Shown: positions 53,601 to 60,501 of the stretch, piece after piece
Layout: every line of letters begins with the position of its first letter
Position numbering within the stretch: the first letter of the stretch is position 1
DNA from: an uncultured Porphyromonadaceae bacterium
GTDB lineage: Bacteria > Bacteroidota > Bacteroidia > Bacteroidales > Muribaculaceae
Assembly: GCA_947174995.1 (NCBI GenBank)
Contig: CAMWLC010000002.1
Location: forward strand, 27,104-91,103
DNA: 64,000 nt
Direction: 5' to 3'
The notes under the pieces: model-generated
Database searches by the model: none
Seen by the model: only the letters and a program-made list of their open reading frames with translations
Told to the model about the DNA's origin: nothing
Position numbers and translations under genes: made by a program

Positions 53601-54467
53601 GCCCACTGTGCGGACACATTTCGAGGCCATTATTTCCTTATCAAGAAGTCTGGGGGGGATATAGTTGATTCCGCCACTTTCGCAGGGGGCGACACCTTCG
53701 CCCATCCCTCCGACCATAGGGTTTTCAAACTCTGTGAAGCTCCAGCCGTCCACTGAGCCGTTGACGAGCGGACGTCCCGTGAAGCCGGATCCGGAATACA
53801 TCCAGTCCTGCGAGGGGCTGTTGGCACACCAGTAGCTCCAATAGCCTTCATACCACGCCGCGAGCCATTTGGGCTCGTATGCGCTCATGCCGCCGAGATT
53901 TTCCGTCTCCTCATCGATATCCCAGCAGTCGTAGTCATACGCCGGGTATCCGTAAGTGTCGTAGTCGAAAGGATGCTGGATGAAGTGCGTTCCTGCGATA
54001 GCCTTTTGAATTGCTTCGCGGGCTATGGCCGGAGCATTGTCACCGGGAGCCTGCGTCTGACCCATGAAGGAGTTGACGTTGTAGTAGTCGAAGTTGATGA
54101 ACTCGAAATCCTTTGCCTTATCAAAGTTGAAGAAAATGTGGCGCAGGATTTCCTGATTCATACTGTAACCGACACCACACAGCGTGCTACCCATGCTCCC
54201 GGTGTGCTGGGTGAGCATGGCAAGTCTCGCGGAGTTGGAGCATATCGCTTTCATCATCGTTTCGCCATTGGGGGATTCTCCATCCTCCCAGCGGTACCCC
54301 CACACGTAAGCGTCATTACCATACGTGTCGCCGTTGAACTGGATGACGAGCGCGGCTTCATTCGGGCCGCTTCCGGTCCAATGCCGGATTTGCGAGAAGT
54401 CTATCGGATGAGCAGCTGCTGTAAGAGCCGATAATCCGATGACCAATGAGAGTGGTTTTGTTCTCAT
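50691..54467 (-). CDS. Giant T9SS-exported multidomain protein with propeller, cobalamin operon
   Basis: The 1258-residue protein has a signal peptide (residues 1-18) and an N-terminal domain (20-400: WTGSGPNEAALVIQFNGD, WGYRWEDGESPNGETMMKA, VGYSMNQEIL). A PKD/Ig-like domain (~400-490) and a Big_2-like domain (~500-590, LTLYPENATYTGL) follow. A DUF5074 propeller (~715-1075, LNEEWFGHTNGGMNYLTPDG), a cadherin-like segment and a T9SS end (FTIHDIAGRMIGSFHV..GIYVLKADCGFSTK) complete it. It lies 36 bp after the 398-residue lipoprotein gene and overlaps the next gene. The N-terminal W-G-x-R-W domain resembles domains seen in cobalamin-linked surface proteins. Its role here is inferred from the riboswitch operon. 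Confidence 0.78.
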   Translation of the reverse strand: MRTKPLSLVIGLSALTAAAHPIDFSQIRHWTGSGPNEAALVIQFNGDTYGNDAYVWGYRWEDGESPNGETMMKAICSNSARLAMLTQHTGSMGSTLCGVGYSMNQEILRHIFFNFDKAKDFEFINFDYYNVNSFMGQTQAPGDNAPAIAREAIQKAIAGTHFIQHPFDYDTYGYPAYDYDCWDIDEETENLGGMSAYEPKWLAAWYEGYWSYWCANSPSQDWMYSGSGFTGRPLVNGSVDGWSFTEFENPMVGGMGEGVAPCESGGINYIPPRLLDKEIMASKCVRTVGKGGNSIPLIVRFAGHDKIDNVVVRLMFNSVLPSADEVLNILGNDPSFSFDGNRLSIDADGDGVFDNSGDDTSAEGDWTLMEYEDCVLLSCVDDKAPEYLLYLPPAGVECAVIPEEMTFALSDIPDHIPVFVQRADTYDAINYSWYRRSDDNLTHSSNSSDIVSGIGTGASNFGQLTYTGNKAGELYMHVRVRTGKGASYSYSNVCRFTLLPPEVPVERIEFLNESMDAPLNAVIDNPLTLYPENATYTGLTYATGDSKVATASATAIKTTKTAGSTTITVSSKWNPDVKASFEVVSELRHPVTDFVINDVEGDVITLNPKQMLGIIARPVPENADIPDYNVTLEGNGTAKEDLIASMYKVNYWDENNTRIQFYELSGHRAGECVLKLTSTDGSDITKTFIVKVEEQDRTPLDNGYVDGTLLLNEEWFGHTNGGMNYLTPDGEMMYQVYERENPGMSFGCTSQYATIWADRLIAISKQAVDAGDPLPGGGRVVVADAKTLKRQGSIADLKFGDETKSADGRAVVGATPDKVYVGTSNGIYIVDLNEIKVIGKITAFDETGSAGTDLYSGQIGDMVHSGKYVFGIKQATGAFAIDTETDRVVWNYPLTTVQGITQTADGHVWLASTAGGCGVFTCIDPETLEVVDDMGITLPEGMPYPTCSWGAWRNTPFVGSHTANKIWFSAGGGIAGGSSKDKFYCWEVGTDPDDIRLVFDMESAGLTGSNPRVKQKTYGTLRYDERSGELIVMTTEDSASGHYRYNWTHFVDPESGEIKRTIALRPYYWFQAFAIFPDKHDAEISLDEITVDISENERIIDLAEFVSDKDNIDSNIRLSLLDTPVLLSGNEDTAPHAEVKLNGRELSIVPKSAGTHVFTLAAESNGRRMSKTVSVNVHDTSTGIDEALSPTKSVTCDGRRIHVEGFDGQGFTIHDIAGRMIGSFHVDNESYIFDFGNHNGIYVLKADCGFSTKVIIVK

Positions 54468-54503
54468 GACTGGGTTTTTATTTAGGTTAATTACAAAATA
54501 TGG

Positions 54504-55700
54504 TCAGGGATTTGGAATGGAAGGGAGGGATATGTGCAGATCCTGTGCCCTGCTTAGTTCGGTGGATGTCTCTCCCAGCCATCCGCAGTGTTGGTTTATA
54601 CCTGTGTATACCCGGATAAAGTCAGCTCCGGGAAGATTGACAGGATTGCCGTCGGAATCCACAGCCGCGGAAATATCGAATGAGTTCAGGTCGGGATATT
54701 CATTAGGATGATTATCAACATATCCCCAGGGATAACTGTAAAGTACATAGTATGAGCCGTTGCCGCTGATGTCCACACCATTGGGGGCGAGAATGGAACC
54801 GTGAAACGTCATAGCCGCGTCATGATCAAGCCATTCCGGATAATATTCCTGGTTATGGAATATGTTTTTCGCCATATATCCTTCGGCACCATAACTGTCA
54901 GTCCAGCGGATATAATGGATATCGGACAGGCTGTTGTCTTCATCTGCGATAATGTCCCTTGCAGGATCCGGCGGAAAATATGTTATGGAGTAGTCATGGA
55001 GCGTCAATGGTGAATTATACTCGCTTCCGGCAAGTTCATACCATTCATCGTCAGGAATACCGTTGCAGTTGGTGTCATAACTGACCATTACTATGCCCGG
55101 CTCGGAGGAGCCCCCCTTTTTATCGGGCTGCAGAAGCTCGTAGAAACAGTTTCCCCATATTCTGAAATCTTTCTCGCCGGGAATGTTCATGACCGTGTGG
55201 TCAAAACCAAAGGTCACATATCCGCCATACCCGCCCAGCGAGATCATTATGTCATTGGTACCGGAGATGGATTCCTCTGCTTTTTGGAGGATGGCCTCAT
55301 AAGTATCACCCTCTTCATATCGGGGCATTTCGTTTATGAATTGTCCCGGAGCCGGGTGATAGTCATACACCCGTGATATGTACGGACTGTATTCGATTTC
55401 CTCATGCAGGACATGTATGTCAAAAGAAAAAGCGTATGGAGTGTCCGGATCCTGAATTTTCAGTTCCAGGTTATAGACACCCTCCTCGGATGCAAGAAAG
55501 ATGTAATCCTTTTGATCGCTGACCTGTGTCCCGTTGACATACCATTCGTATTTCCGGCCGGTCAGAGCGGGGCGTAAGTCAAGTTTCTTCATTCTGGGGA
55601 TATAGTACACGTCATCTATCCCGAGATTGACCATCGGGATTTCGTGGCTGCATGCGCACAGAAGAGCGCATGAGGAGATTATTGGTAGAGTCTTCTTCAT
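54504..55700 (-). CDS. Surface lipoprotein of the cobalamin operon
   Basis: The ATG at 55700 overlaps the btuG stop by 4 bp and gives 398 residues with a lipoprotein signal (MKKTLPIISSCALLCACSHE, lipobox Cys 17). A PKD-like beta domain (residues ~30-110, YEWYVNGTQVSDQKDYIFL) precedes a larger domain. The latter has VTFGFDHTVMNIPGEKDFRI, VSYDTNCNGIPDDEWYELAG, WGYVDNHPNEYP and FIRVYTGINQHCGWLGETST. Such proteins recur next to BtuG in Bacteroidales cobalamin loci. It could be an accessory corrinoid-binding subunit such as BtuH, but I cannot confirm this without comparison. Confidence 0.8.
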   Translation of the reverse strand: MKKTLPIISSCALLCACSHEIPMVNLGIDDVYYIPRMKKLDLRPALTGRKYEWYVNGTQVSDQKDYIFLASEEGVYNLELKIQDPDTPYAFSFDIHVLHEEIEYSPYISRVYDYHPAPGQFINEMPRYEEGDTYEAILQKAEESISGTNDIMISLGGYGGYVTFGFDHTVMNIPGEKDFRIWGNCFYELLQPDKKGGSSEPGIVMVSYDTNCNGIPDDEWYELAGSEYNSPLTLHDYSITYFPPDPARDIIADEDNSLSDIHYIRWTDSYGAEGYMAKNIFHNQEYYPEWLDHDAAMTFHGSILAPNGVDISGNGSYYVLYSYPWGYVDNHPNEYPDLNSFDISAAVDSDGNPVNLPGADFIRVYTGINQHCGWLGETSTELSRAQDLHISLPSIPNP

Positions 55701-56845
55701 TTCTGCAGAAACGTTATGTGAGCCGGTATATCGCCGGTGCGTACGCTCCACTTCTTCCGTCCATCGTGAGTGAAGCAATAGAGTGTGCCTGATGATACAT
55801 AATTCTTTGCATCCGTCACGAAAATATCCCCTGTTTCCGGATGGATGGCGATGCCGTATGGTATGGATATTTCCTTTTCCGTCCCGTCGGTGATGAAGTT
55901 GTCGGAAATCTTTTCTTTAGTGCGGATGTCTATGATGCCGTAAGTAATGCTGTTTGAGGCAGTGTAATTATTCCATTGCGTGGCATAATAATACATATAG
56001 TCTCCGAAGAATGCCATGTTGGAGCAAGCCACAGGGATTGTATCCGTCACGATCATCTGGTTGAATCCCGGCTTTTTCTGCATCACGTATAGACGTGAGG
56101 GGCGGCTTTGGTAATCACCTCTGGAGGTGACCCACAGCTTGTTGTATCTGTCTTTTTTCAGGCGGTGGAGGTTTATTCCCACCGGAATCTGCTGTACCTG
56201 CTTGAAGTCCACCATCTGAATGACCGAAACCGTATAATCGTAATTCGGGGCACGGTAGCCACCGGAATTGGCCACGTACATGTAATCGTCCACGACCTCC
56301 ATTTCTTCCGGTTGATATCCGACCGAGACCTTACGGCTTACGGACAGCGACAAAGTGTCTATTTCATATACCGCTCCCTTGGGTGCATCCGGATCGATAA
56401 GTACCGGTCCCACATACGAACTCACGTATGCCTTCCCGCGATGAAATCTGACATACCGGCAGTTGGGAATATCGATCTGTCCCAGCCTTATGCCCGAAAC
56501 GGCATCCAGTACTTCCACCTTGTGCGAGCAATTGACCACTACATACAGCTTGCTGCCGTATATGCCTATGTCATTGCCTACATCCCCCAGCTCCTTTATA
56601 ACCTCGGGATTCCTTTCAGAGTAAAAATTGCGGGAATACAGACCGGTGTGATAGTCGTAGAAATCCAGCGTGCATTTATTTGACCCCATATTGCCTTCGT
56701 TGACAAGATAGAATCCGCGGATTGAGCCGGTGTGGTTCTCGTCACCGATTATATCATACTCCGAGGGCACCACAAGTTCGTCTTCACGACAACTTGTGGC
56801 GACCGTCAGGAGTGGCAGAAAAAAGAAAAAATGTATCAGTTTCAT
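55697..56845 (-). CDS. btuG: BtuG-like cobalamin-binding surface lipoprotein
   Basis: The 382-residue protein has a lipoprotein signal (LLTVATSC, Cys 19) and a propeller of short repeats: FYLVNEGNMGSNKCTLDFYD, NDIGIYGSKLYVVVNCSHKV, EMEVVDDYMYVANSGGYRAP, IPYGIAIHPETGDIFVTDAK. In Bacteroides, BtuG is a propeller lipoprotein that binds B12 with extreme affinity and sits as a lid on BtuB. The position fits: its ATG overlaps the btuB stop by 4 bp, under a cobalamin riboswitch. Symbol given by family and context. Confidence 0.88.
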   Translation of the reverse strand: MKLIHFFFFLPLLTVATSCREDELVVPSEYDIIGDENHTGSIRGFYLVNEGNMGSNKCTLDFYDYHTGLYSRNFYSERNPEVIKELGDVGNDIGIYGSKLYVVVNCSHKVEVLDAVSGIRLGQIDIPNCRYVRFHRGKAYVSSYVGPVLIDPDAPKGAVYEIDTLSLSVSRKVSVGYQPEEMEVVDDYMYVANSGGYRAPNYDYTVSVIQMVDFKQVQQIPVGINLHRLKKDRYNKLWVTSRGDYQSRPSRLYVMQKKPGFNQMIVTDTIPVACSNMAFFGDYMYYYATQWNNYTASNSITYGIIDIRTKEKISDNFITDGTEKEISIPYGIAIHPETGDIFVTDAKNYVSSGTLYCFTHDGRKKWSVRTGDIPAHITFLQK

Positions 56846-58836
56846 ATCTCGGCAGTGAGCGTAACCCTGAAGTTGCGTTTCGGCATAGGGTAGTTGAGAA
56901 TTACATCGTAGTCCTGGCTCAGAAGGTTGTTTATTTCAATCAGACCCCTCAGGCTGACCTTCCCGAGTCTGAAATCTTTACTCAGGGATATATCGGAGGT
57001 ATACCAGGGCTGGGTGTAGTTATATCTGATGTTTTCCTGCTGATTGTATCTTTCGCCCACATAGATCCAGGAATAATTCAGCCCCCATCCTTTCCAGCCG
57101 GCGTTTGCTACGGCAGCGCCCGAGTGGCGCGGAATATAGGGAATCTGATGACGGTAGTAGTTGTCAGCGGGATTGGTGATGTCTATAGCCCGTTGAAACG
57201 TGTATTGGGCGCGGAACGTAAGAAATAAATCCCTGTACGGATTTACGGTGATAAGTCCCGTGACGTCAATTCCTCTGATGTCCACAAGTCCGAGATTCAG
57301 CATTGTCCATCTGAACTGCTGGCCTTTCGGATATGCCACGATCTTGTCCTTCACCCGGTTGTAATAGGCGTCCGCACTGATTCGGACTGCCGAAATTAAT
57401 GAGCAGGAGCTATGATCATACAGCGCCCCGATGTTATACTGTGTCACACGTTCCGGCGAAAGTTGCGAATTGCCCATATCGGCATAATACAGATCATTGA
57501 ACGTCGGCATACGGAATGACCGTTTGTAGAAGACACGTATCGAGAAGTCCTTGTTGCGTATGGGATAGCCGTTCATGAATATGGCAGGAGAAAACACCTG
57601 CTTGTCCGCAGGGGCCTGCTGCCCGGTTATTTTGTCATGTATGAATGTGCCGAGAACACTGGCCTGACACCTGAATCTTCCGAAAGACAGCGCAGTGGCA
57701 GCCGATAGGTACTGGGAAATTCGTTCCGGTTTTACAAATCCGTAGACATCGGCGTCGAGGGTGTTCCACATAAAGTCATAGCTTGCCGATATGTTCCAGA
57801 AATCGTTTACAGCGTACTCATTGGCCGAGGAGAAATATATCTCCCTTTGCCTGTAAAGATTATCTATTTTTACCTGCTTGTCATCGTTGTTGACATAATG
57901 AGTGCGATAGAAGGCATATTTGAGATGATTCAGGGTCGTGAATCTTCCGAAATAACCGGTATATCGGCCCTGAACAAATGAATTGGTGTCCCATATACGT
58001 TCTCCTCGCCGCCACACGTTGTTGACAATCGCACCGGGCACACCGCGCTCCGAGTTATAATTATAGGCCTTGAAATCCCAGGATCCGGTGTTAAGGACAC
58101 CATGAAGATTCACCTCGATGCGTGTGGCATTGATATCTCCGTTCTGCCTTACGGCGGTGGTGTCGTAGGCGAGTTCGCCCGCGGGATTGACACGGCGGTA
58201 ACGGAATTTATATTTCCCGCTTGAATTGACCCATTCGGCGCTGAGGGATGCGGACACTCTTTGCCCAAGCTTCAGTTCCACAAGTGCCGAGGGATTCAGC
58301 AGATCGAATGACCCTGTGCGTATCGTGGCGCGGGCATGGTAATTCTCCCCCTCATCAAACACGGGAGTGCGTGTTTTCATGTATATTGTCCCTGCCGATC
58401 CGAAATCTTTGGCCGGTTGAAGGATTTCGCTTTTTTGACCGTTATAAAGCGACAGAGCCTCGATATTGTCAAGGGAGAACTGTCCTAAATCAATCTGTCC
58501 GTTCTGGGCGTTTCCAAGTTCCACACCGTCATACACCACACCTGTGTGGTTGGTGCCCATGGAGCGGATATTCACGGTCTTGATGCCCCCCACACCTCCG
58601 TAGTCCTTGACCTGGACTCCTGAGAAATAACGCAGGGCGTCTGCAACGCTGTTGCTGTTGAGTCTCTGCAATTCGTCACCCGCCAGTGTCTGTGCCGGGA
58701 TGACGTCCTCGTTTGATTTCCGTGCCGTCACCACCACTTCCTCCAGTTGGCGGGAAAGTGTGTCGGTGTTCACAGCTGCGAATATCCCGGTTGAGGATAC
58801 GCTTAGTATCCCCACTGAGAGCCATATATGTTTCAT
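56842..58836 (-). CDS. btuB: BtuB-type TonB-dependent cobalamin receptor
   Basis: The 664-residue outer-membrane transporter has a signal peptide (residues 1-20), a TonB-box-like stretch (LEEVVVTARK, residues 31-40), a plug with LQRLNSNSVADALRYFSGVQ and NIRSMGTNHTGVVYDGVELG, and a 22-strand barrel ending YPMPKRNFRVTLTAEI. It lacks the CarboxypepD_reg domain of SusC proteins. The cobalamin riboswitch directly upstream identifies the substrate class. It is the first of five genes. Confidence 0.95.
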   Translation of the reverse strand: MKHIWLSVGILSVSSTGIFAAVNTDTLSRQLEEVVVTARKSNEDVIPAQTLAGDELQRLNSNSVADALRYFSGVQVKDYGGVGGIKTVNIRSMGTNHTGVVYDGVELGNAQNGQIDLGQFSLDNIEALSLYNGQKSEILQPAKDFGSAGTIYMKTRTPVFDEGENYHARATIRTGSFDLLNPSALVELKLGQRVSASLSAEWVNSSGKYKFRYRRVNPAGELAYDTTAVRQNGDINATRIEVNLHGVLNTGSWDFKAYNYNSERGVPGAIVNNVWRRGERIWDTNSFVQGRYTGYFGRFTTLNHLKYAFYRTHYVNNDDKQVKIDNLYRQREIYFSSANEYAVNDFWNISASYDFMWNTLDADVYGFVKPERISQYLSAATALSFGRFRCQASVLGTFIHDKITGQQAPADKQVFSPAIFMNGYPIRNKDFSIRVFYKRSFRMPTFNDLYYADMGNSQLSPERVTQYNIGALYDHSSCSLISAVRISADAYYNRVKDKIVAYPKGQQFRWTMLNLGLVDIRGIDVTGLITVNPYRDLFLTFRAQYTFQRAIDITNPADNYYRHQIPYIPRHSGAAVANAGWKGWGLNYSWIYVGERYNQQENIRYNYTQPWYTSDISLSKDFRLGKVSLRGLIEINNLLSQDYDVILNYPMPKRNFRVTLTAEI

Positions 58837-58851
58837 TCTTCACATAGGGAA

Positions 58852-58924
58852 GGTTAATACTCAGAAAATTAATTCCCGTCTGCGTACTAACAGAATGTAC
58901 ACTGACGGGAATATGCATTAACCT
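58852..58924 (-). promoter_or_regulatory. Nested hairpins before btuB, possible expression platform
   Basis: Outer arms AGGTTAAT (58852-58859) and ATTAACCT (58917-58924) enclose a 9-bp stem ATTCCCGTC/GACGGGAAT (58872-58880 with 58904-58912). The element lies between the riboswitch aptamer and the btuB ATG. It ends 16 nt before that ATG. No T-run follows, so control of translation is more likely than termination. Confidence 0.55.
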
Positions 58925-59009
58925 CACAATGGCGTGGTTGCTGAATGACTTTGAACTCCATACGTGGAACTCAACGGACTGCCCATAATCCCGCAGGCAC
59001 AATCTTGTT

Positions 59010-59231
59010 TACGGTAACGGCAGGTCTTCTGACTTGTCCCAATCGGTCGCGCCTTCTCAAAACCATGCAGGTCTCAATGACATAGTGCGACAGACTTTGG
59101 TGCAGGACATACAGCAGCGGGTACTGTTCCGGATTCTCACCGGATTCCCTTTTAAATCTCCTGAGCAGCATCTGTCCGTGAAGACGGATACGGACTCACG
59201 CACTCACTCTTGAGTATCGGAGATACCATTA
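59010..59231 (-). promoter_or_regulatory. Cobalamin riboswitch
   Basis: On the minus strand, the B12 box AGTCAGAAGACCTGCC is at 59019-59034. Upstream of it lies the diagnostic core GGGAATCCGGTGAGAATCCG then GAACAGTACCCGCTGCTGTA (59107-59150 region). These are the conserved aptamer elements in the right order. The promoter at 59238-59269 puts the aptamer at the very 5' end of the transcript. It should lower btuB-operon expression when cobalamin is plentiful. Confidence 0.95.
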
Positions 59232-59237
59232 CGGCGG

Positions 59238-59269
59238 CAAAGTTACGATTAAATTCAATTAAAAGCAAC
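59238..59269 (-). promoter_or_regulatory. Promoter of the cobalamin operon
   Basis: Minus strand: -33 GTTG (59266-59269), 20-nt spacer, -7 TAACTTTG (59238-59245). Start near 59231, at the riboswitch 5' end. Confidence 0.75.
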
Positions 59270-59327
59270 TTTACGGATAAAAAATTTTAGGAGGGCAACT
59301 TATTTTTTTGAGGGCAACTTATTCTGA

Positions 59328-59690
59328 TTATTCCGCGTAGAGGTTCTCCTCTTTTTCGGGAATGTATCTTTCTACCAGTTTGGCGATTTTCTTCAGATCG
59401 GGTTTTCCGGCGGCATGATCTGTCAGCAGGCTGATGGGATACAGATCCGGATCGGAAGCCGACTGGAAGTCAGCGGCGTCCTCGGAATAGTCGCCATCCT
59501 CCACGGCATCCTCCTCAATGGCGTAATCGCTGTAAGCGATGGCCGTGTCAGCGTCGGCACGCCGCTCGATGCCTATAAGCAGGGTGGTGGGTATTATGCT
59601 GAGTTGCGGATCCTCTCCCCAGCGTCCGGGGTTGTCGATTACTCCCTGAATGTTGGAGGCTATAATATCGGTAAGTTCCTTGCGTGTCAT
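59328..59690 (-). CDS. Small acidic protein of unknown function
   Basis: From the ATG at 59690 (MTRKELTDIIASNIQGVIDN) the product is 120 residues, soluble and without a signal. Residues 45-80 are highly acidic (AIEEDAVEDGDYSEDAADFQ), and a helical LKKIAKLVERYIPEKEE end follows. I do not recognise the family. Longer upstream starts run into the tRNA terminator and are unlikely. It follows the tRNA-Glu/rpsT cluster on the same strand and precedes the cobalamin operon promoter by 58 bp. Confidence 0.7.
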   Translation of the reverse strand: MTRKELTDIIASNIQGVIDNPGRWGEDPQLSIIPTTLLIGIERRADADTAIAYSDYAIEEDAVEDGDYSEDAADFQSASDPDLYPISLLTDHAAGKPDLKKIAKLVERYIPEKEENLYAE

Positions 59691-59787
59691 AGTATCATCA
59701 TTTTGGTTTCGTAAGAATAACGCGTCGCCCGCGGAAATGGTTTCATTGCGGGCCTGGGTCCGGGAGTGGTTGCGGCATAAAGCAAGA

Positions 59788-59814
59788 AAGCCTCCGGATT
59801 TAATCCGGAGGCTT
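59788..59814 (-). terminator. Terminator of the tRNA-Glu/rpsT cluster
   Basis: AAGCCTCCGGATT (59788-59800) pairs with 59802-59814. It lies ~10 bp past the mature 3' end of the second tRNA-Glu. Confidence 0.75.
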
Positions 59815-59823
59815 GGGAAAGGG

Positions 59824-59895
59824 TAGCCCATAGCAGAGTCGAACTGCTCTTTAGAGAATGAAAATCTCTCGTCCTAACCGATAGACGAATGGGCC
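59824..59895 (-). tRNA. tRNA-Glu (anticodon TTC), copy 2
   Basis: A full cloverleaf: acceptor GGCCCAT/ATGGGCT, anticodon stem GAGAG/CTCTC-type with loop carrying TTC, T-arm GTTCGACTC. CCA is not encoded. The sequence is identical to the copy at 60207-60278. It begins 14 bp after the rpsT stop. Confidence 0.95.
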
Positions 59896-59909
59896 GTTAC
59901 TCCGCGCTA

Positions 59910-60167
59910 TCAGGCGCCGAGCTTGTTGATATGCTTCTGAAGACCGCTGCAGAGGTTGGCGGCTTTGTTCTTCGAGATGATGTTCTTGCGGCCCAGACGC
60001 TGCAGGAGGGCGCTCACCTTGTTGTAGGCGGCTTCAGCTTCTGCCTTGTCGGTCATCTTGCGCACGTTGCGCACGGCGTTTCTTGCGGTCTTGGCCCAAT
60101 AGCGGTTCTCAATGCGGCGCTTCTCGGCCTGACGAATTCTTTTTAATGACGATTTATGGTTTGCCAT
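59910..60167 (-). CDS. rpsT: Ribosomal protein S20
   Basis: The 85-residue basic protein MANHKSSLKRIRQAEKRRIE is the standard S20 start, and the three-helix pattern (NAVRNVRKMTDKAEAEAAYN, KNKAANLCSGLQKHINKLGA) fits. It binds 16S rRNA early in 30S assembly. The gene sits between two identical tRNA-Glu genes and is apparently co-transcribed with them from the promoter at 60346-60377. Confidence 0.97.
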   Translation of the reverse strand: MANHKSSLKRIRQAEKRRIENRYWAKTARNAVRNVRKMTDKAEAEAAYNKVSALLQRLGRKNIISKNKAANLCSGLQKHINKLGA

Positions 60168-60206
60168 TGTCGAAAATTTCTATCTAAGCTTGTTGTTTTG
60201 AATTAG

Positions 60207-60278
60207 TAGCCCATAGCAGAGTCGAACTGCTCTTTAGAGAATGAAAATCTCTCGTCCTAACCGATAGACGAATGGGCC
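60207..60278 (-). tRNA. tRNA-Glu (anticodon TTC), copy 1
   Basis: Identical 72-nt sequence to the copy at 59824-59895, with the same TTC anticodon. It lies 39 bp upstream of rpsT and is first in the transcript. Confidence 0.95.
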
Positions 60279-60345
60279 GTCTGAATATGTACATGCCCGG
60301 CACGGCCGTCGGCATGACGGGCGGGAGGGGCGACATTTGCGAGTG

Positions 60346-60377
60346 CAAAGTTACGGTCTTTTTTTTTATCGGCCAAA
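60346..60377 (-). promoter_or_regulatory. Promoter of the tRNA-Glu/rpsT/tRNA-Glu cluster
   Basis: Minus strand: -33 TTTG (60374-60377), 20-nt spacer, -7 TAACTTTG (60346-60353), a full consensus match. Start near 60339. Confidence 0.8.
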
Positions 60378-60465
60378 TTTTTTGTTAAAAAAAACGTTCT
60401 TTAAGGGTGAATCTTAGCTTATTCATGGGAATTTGACAATTTTTAAGTGACTTTCCCGGTTGCCG

Positions 60466-60497
60466 CTTGGCTATTGGGCAAGAAACCATTACTTTTG
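60466..60497 (+). promoter_or_regulatory. Promoter of the TPR gene, very close to its ATG
   Basis: -33 CTTG (60466-60469), 20-nt spacer, -7 TACTTTTG (60490-60497). The expected start is about 60502-60504, at the ATG itself. Confidence 0.7.
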
Positions 60498-60501
60498 CGT
60501 C

